In this document: piece by piece, positions 42,709-44,171 of the stretch
How positions within the stretch are numbered: position 1 is the first letter of the stretch
Layout: every line of letters begins with the position of its first letter
Source: an uncultured Acidobacteriia bacterium
Lineage (GTDB): Bacteria; Acidobacteriota; Terriglobia; Bryobacterales; Bryobacteraceae
Length of the DNA stretch: 44,171 nucleotides
Direction: 5' to 3'
Assembly (NCBI GenBank): GCA_903825445.1
Contig: CAIKAS010000164.1
Span: forward strand, 1-44,171
Position numbers and translations under genes: made by a program
The notes under the pieces: model-generated
What the model saw: only the letters and a program-made list of their open reading frames with translations
Told to the model about the DNA's origin: nothing
The model's database searches: none

Positions 42709-43539
42709 TCAGAAGTCCGCTGTCCACGACTCCGGTGGCAAAGGAAGTCGCTGGAACGGTTTCGGGCCGAATTTCTTGAACTGGCGTTCCAAGAACTCCT
42801 TTGCCTTCTCCGTCAATACCTCACCAACCACATCATTACGGCGTTCGCCCGGAGGATACAAGACGTTGATCGTATGCTCTTCGCCGACGCCGGGAGCAAT
42901 CGACCCGAGCTTCATCGCTTCGAAGACGTGATAAACCGAAGGACCAAGCGGCAGTCTGCTATCTTGCTTCCTCTGGTACAACACGCTTTCAGCAATGTAC
43001 GTTCCGCTTCCAATGGTTGCGAAATTCTCGCAGTCCTCAATTGTTCCGTCCATATTGATTTTGAAAATTGATGGCTGGCGGTCAATAAAGACGATGATAA
43101 TCAGTTGGCAATCCAAGTCAATCTTGGCGATGTCAGTGAACGCTTCGATGGCGACCGACTCAGGAATCTCACCTTTGCCGACCGCAGTTCGAAACGTATC
43201 GTAGTTCAGGCCGAACTTCCTCGCCATGTGTTCCTCAACCAGCTTGCGGCGGAAGATTTTAATCGGTTCCTTGATGAAGTCACTCAAGTCTTCTAGCTTG
43301 ACCTGAATCTGCGCAGGTTGCGCTGATCCCAAGATAGCGAGGTACTGCTTGTAAGTGTCCTTCAGTTCAATCGCCCGTGTGATCGTTCCAGCGATCAAAA
43401 CGGGCATGTAATCGCCGATCCAGTAAAGCTTGTCCTGAATCTCCGCAGCCGCAATTCCGGCGCTGGCTTTCCAGTCAGTCGCAATAACGACTCGGGATTT
43501 ACCCCGATCTTGACATGCTGCGGCAATACACAGACTCAT
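42709..43539 (-). CDS. Proteasome-like Ntn hydrolase with Ser after the start Met
   Basis: This 276-residue protein looks like a proteasome-beta/HslV-type Ntn hydrolase. After Met removal Ser would be residue 1 (SLCIAAACQD). The strand VVIATDWKASAG supplies Asp21, QDKLYW supplies Lys36, and a further strand reads PVLIAGT. This matches the Thr1-Asp17-Lys33 arrangement of proteasomal subunits. Later GSGTYIAESVLY and a strand HTINVLY fit the second half of the fold. It is longer than HslV, with a charged C-terminal tail. The ATG at 43539 has AAGGA ten bases upstream; two earlier starts (43557, 43575) would bury the Ser. Substrate and oligomer are unknown; no ATPase partner is seen. Confidence 0.72.
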   Translation of the reverse strand: MSLCIAAACQDRGKSRVVIATDWKASAGIAAAEIQDKLYWIGDYMPVLIAGTITRAIELKDTYKQYLAILGSAQPAQIQVKLEDLSDFIKEPIKIFRRKLVEEHMARKFGLNYDTFRTAVGKGEIPESVAIEAFTDIAKIDLDCQLIIIVFIDRQPSIFKINMDGTIEDCENFATIGSGTYIAESVLYQRKQDSRLPLGPSVYHVFEAMKLGSIAPGVGEEHTINVLYPPGERRNDVVGEVLTEKAKEFLERQFKKFGPKPFQRLPLPPESWTADF

Positions 43540-43611
43540 CGAAATACATTCCTTCATCGTCCGCACGCCCTGCAATAGCGGCTTGCGGGTCCACGGGCTG
43601 CTGACGACCTA

Positions 43612-43737
43612 CTACCGCTTCGGTGCTGGACGGCGTTCGGTCTCGGTCGTGGCGGGGTGCCGCTCGACGTACTTCGGAGTCACGAACTGGCCGTTTTTGG
43701 AGTTGCGGTGAATAATCACCGTTGGTCCTTTTGCCAT
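43612..43737 (-). CDS. Small basic protein, 41 residues
   Basis: The translation from the ATG at 43737 contains HRNSKNGQFVTPKYVERHP followed by ATTETE, a pattern shared by a widespread family of short proteins (R-S-x-x-G-x-F-V-T and HPxTTxTE) found in many bacterial and phage genomes. Their function is not settled. It lies 72 bases upstream of the Ntn-hydrolase gene and overlaps the preceding small frame by 22 bases. Family recognition makes this the more secure of the first two tiny genes. Confidence 0.7.
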   Translation of the reverse strand: MAKGPTVIIHRNSKNGQFVTPKYVERHPATTETERRPAPKR

Positions 43738-43868
43738 TTGGTCCGGTTTTCTTTTCTTTCAACTTGAAAGAGGCTCCGTACGTCGATATGATGGGATTCC
43801 CCAATCTTCATCAACATCGACGCAGGTCCGGTGGGTGCAAATCCATCGGGCCTCGTGTCAATCTGCAT
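43716..43868 (-). CDS. Possible leader protein, 50 residues
   Basis: The frame from the ATG at 43868 encodes a charged peptide with the segment GESHHIDVRSLFQVERK. The ATG stands about seven bases after the -10 element of a good promoter, so the transcript could be leaderless. It overlaps the next small gene in another frame. It is not recognised; the coding evidence is only its position and open length. Confidence 0.35.
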   Translation of the reverse strand: MQIDTRPDGFAPTGPASMLMKIGESHHIDVRSLFQVERKENRTKWQKDQR

Positions 43869-43874
43869 GGGTGC

Positions 43875-43904
43875 ATTGTAGCATCTTTTCCACAGACGAA
43901 TCAA
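43875..43904 (-). promoter_or_regulatory. Sigma-70-like promoter of the minus-strand series
   Basis: On the minus strand TTGATT (43904-43899) is followed by an 18-base spacer and TACAAT (43880-43875), matching the consensus at 4 of 6 and 5 of 6 positions. Transcription would begin near 43868 and run through the entire packed gene series. No other promoter as good was seen inside the series. Confidence 0.5.
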
Positions 43905-43927
43905 AGGCGAAACCGCAACAGGTAGTG

Positions 43928-43944
43928 TGTCACTGATCTGTCAC
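43928..43944. promoter_or_regulatory. Direct repeat TGTCAC with 11-base period
   Basis: TGTCAC occurs at 43928-43933 and 43939-43944, one helical turn apart, about 25 bases upstream of the -35 element of the minus-strand promoter. The position fits an activator or repressor site shared with the gene starting at 44120. It is suggestive only. Confidence 0.3.
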
Positions 43945-43986
43945 ATCAAGATGACGGGGTGAGACTGTAGAAGTCGGGTGAACGAA

Positions 43987-44050
43987 GGAGCCGTCCACGG
44001 AAACTAAAGCGGCTCCCGGCTGCTGAATGAGGACCAGCGGCCCGCTGGTC
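43987..44050. other. Two consecutive hairpins in a gene leader
   Basis: GGAGCCG (43987-43993) pairs with CGGCTCC (44010-44016) across a 16-base loop, and GACCAGCG (44032-44039) pairs with CGCTGGTC (44043-44050) across a 3-base loop. They lie within the 195-bp region before the plus-strand gene at 44120. They could be a structured leader or small RNA, or a terminator without T-run. No known riboswitch class was recognised. Confidence 0.45.
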
Positions 44051-44119
44051 AGTAAACCTATTTAGGTAGAGAAATGCGGCGACTGGTGACCACGTGAACC
44101 CGAGTAGTGGAGGACAGAA

Positions 44120-44171
44120 ATGTCAATAGCATTCGGAATTCCCTGCCTGGATGACGTCGTCATCGGCGTAG
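44120..44171 (+). CDS. Unknown gene, 5' end only (cut by right edge)
   Basis: The ATG at 44120 follows a strong GGAGG site and opens 17 codons (MSIAFGIPCLDDVVIGV) before the window ends. It is divergent from the minus-strand series. Too little is present to identify it. Confidence 0.5.
   Translation, partial: MSIAFGIPCLDDVVIGV

Overview
The window looks like a chromosome segment of an Acidobacteriota bacterium of the Solibacter/Bryobacter type. The best evidence is three genes of families first catalogued from Solibacter: one TIGR03435-type secreted protein (5837-6661) and two proteins with a TIGR03437-type domain (20272-21186 and 25199-29260). A PEP-CTERM protein, a toast-rack lipoprotein, DinB proteins and many signal peptides fit this. 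The assignment rests on family recognition, not on a marker gene; no rRNA or tRNA was seen.

Layout. 1-4846: an SDR cut by the left edge, a large fusion of PLP decarboxylase, TPR and ATP-grasp, and an FAD monooxygenase. 4833-8099: an orphan Cas6-like RNase next to a TIGR03435 protein, a DinB protein and an FKBP isomerase. 8311-15764: a sensor kinase with a periplasmic binding domain, a secreted esterase, a tandem HD-GYP protein and gamma-glutamyltransferase. 15830-21186: a two-gene RHS/YD unit. 21457-23084: an ABC permease and the 3' remnant of an ABC ATPase. 23112-33351: a YkgJ protein, a PEP-CTERM protein, a toast-rack lipoprotein, a 1353-residue mosaic surface protein, a purine nucleoside permease-like protein, an M19 dipeptidase, a secreted DinB protein and an SDR. 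33409-38602: a CPBP protease, two coupled transglutaminase-like proteins, glutamate dehydrogenase, an HNH nuclease and a small zinc ribbon. This is ordinary chromosomal content, mostly secreted or envelope functions plus peptide and amino-acid turnover.

The last 5 kb differ. From about 43900 down to 39224, on the minus strand, runs a packed series of about 14 small genes with overlapping or near-abutting start and stop codons. In transcription order these are: two very small proteins; a proteasome-like Ntn hydrolase with Ser right after Met; a two-membrane-segment protein resembling SLATT effectors; five tandem proline-rich microproteins (34-49 residues) sharing PPP-[RK]-x-W-[KR]-QP; a Cys/His-rich protein; a 56-residue zinc ribbon; a 56-residue SH3-barrel-like protein; a HEPN-like protein with an R-x4-H motif; and a DUF3800 protein. 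A promoter-like sequence lies just upstream. Predicted RNase, protease and membrane components in one unit suggest an accessory island, perhaps defence or stress response. The function is inference. I regard this unit, especially its tandem proline-rich peptides, as the most likely undescribed system here.

Most of the microproteins were found by translating the minus strand by hand; their small size means standard gene callers may miss them.
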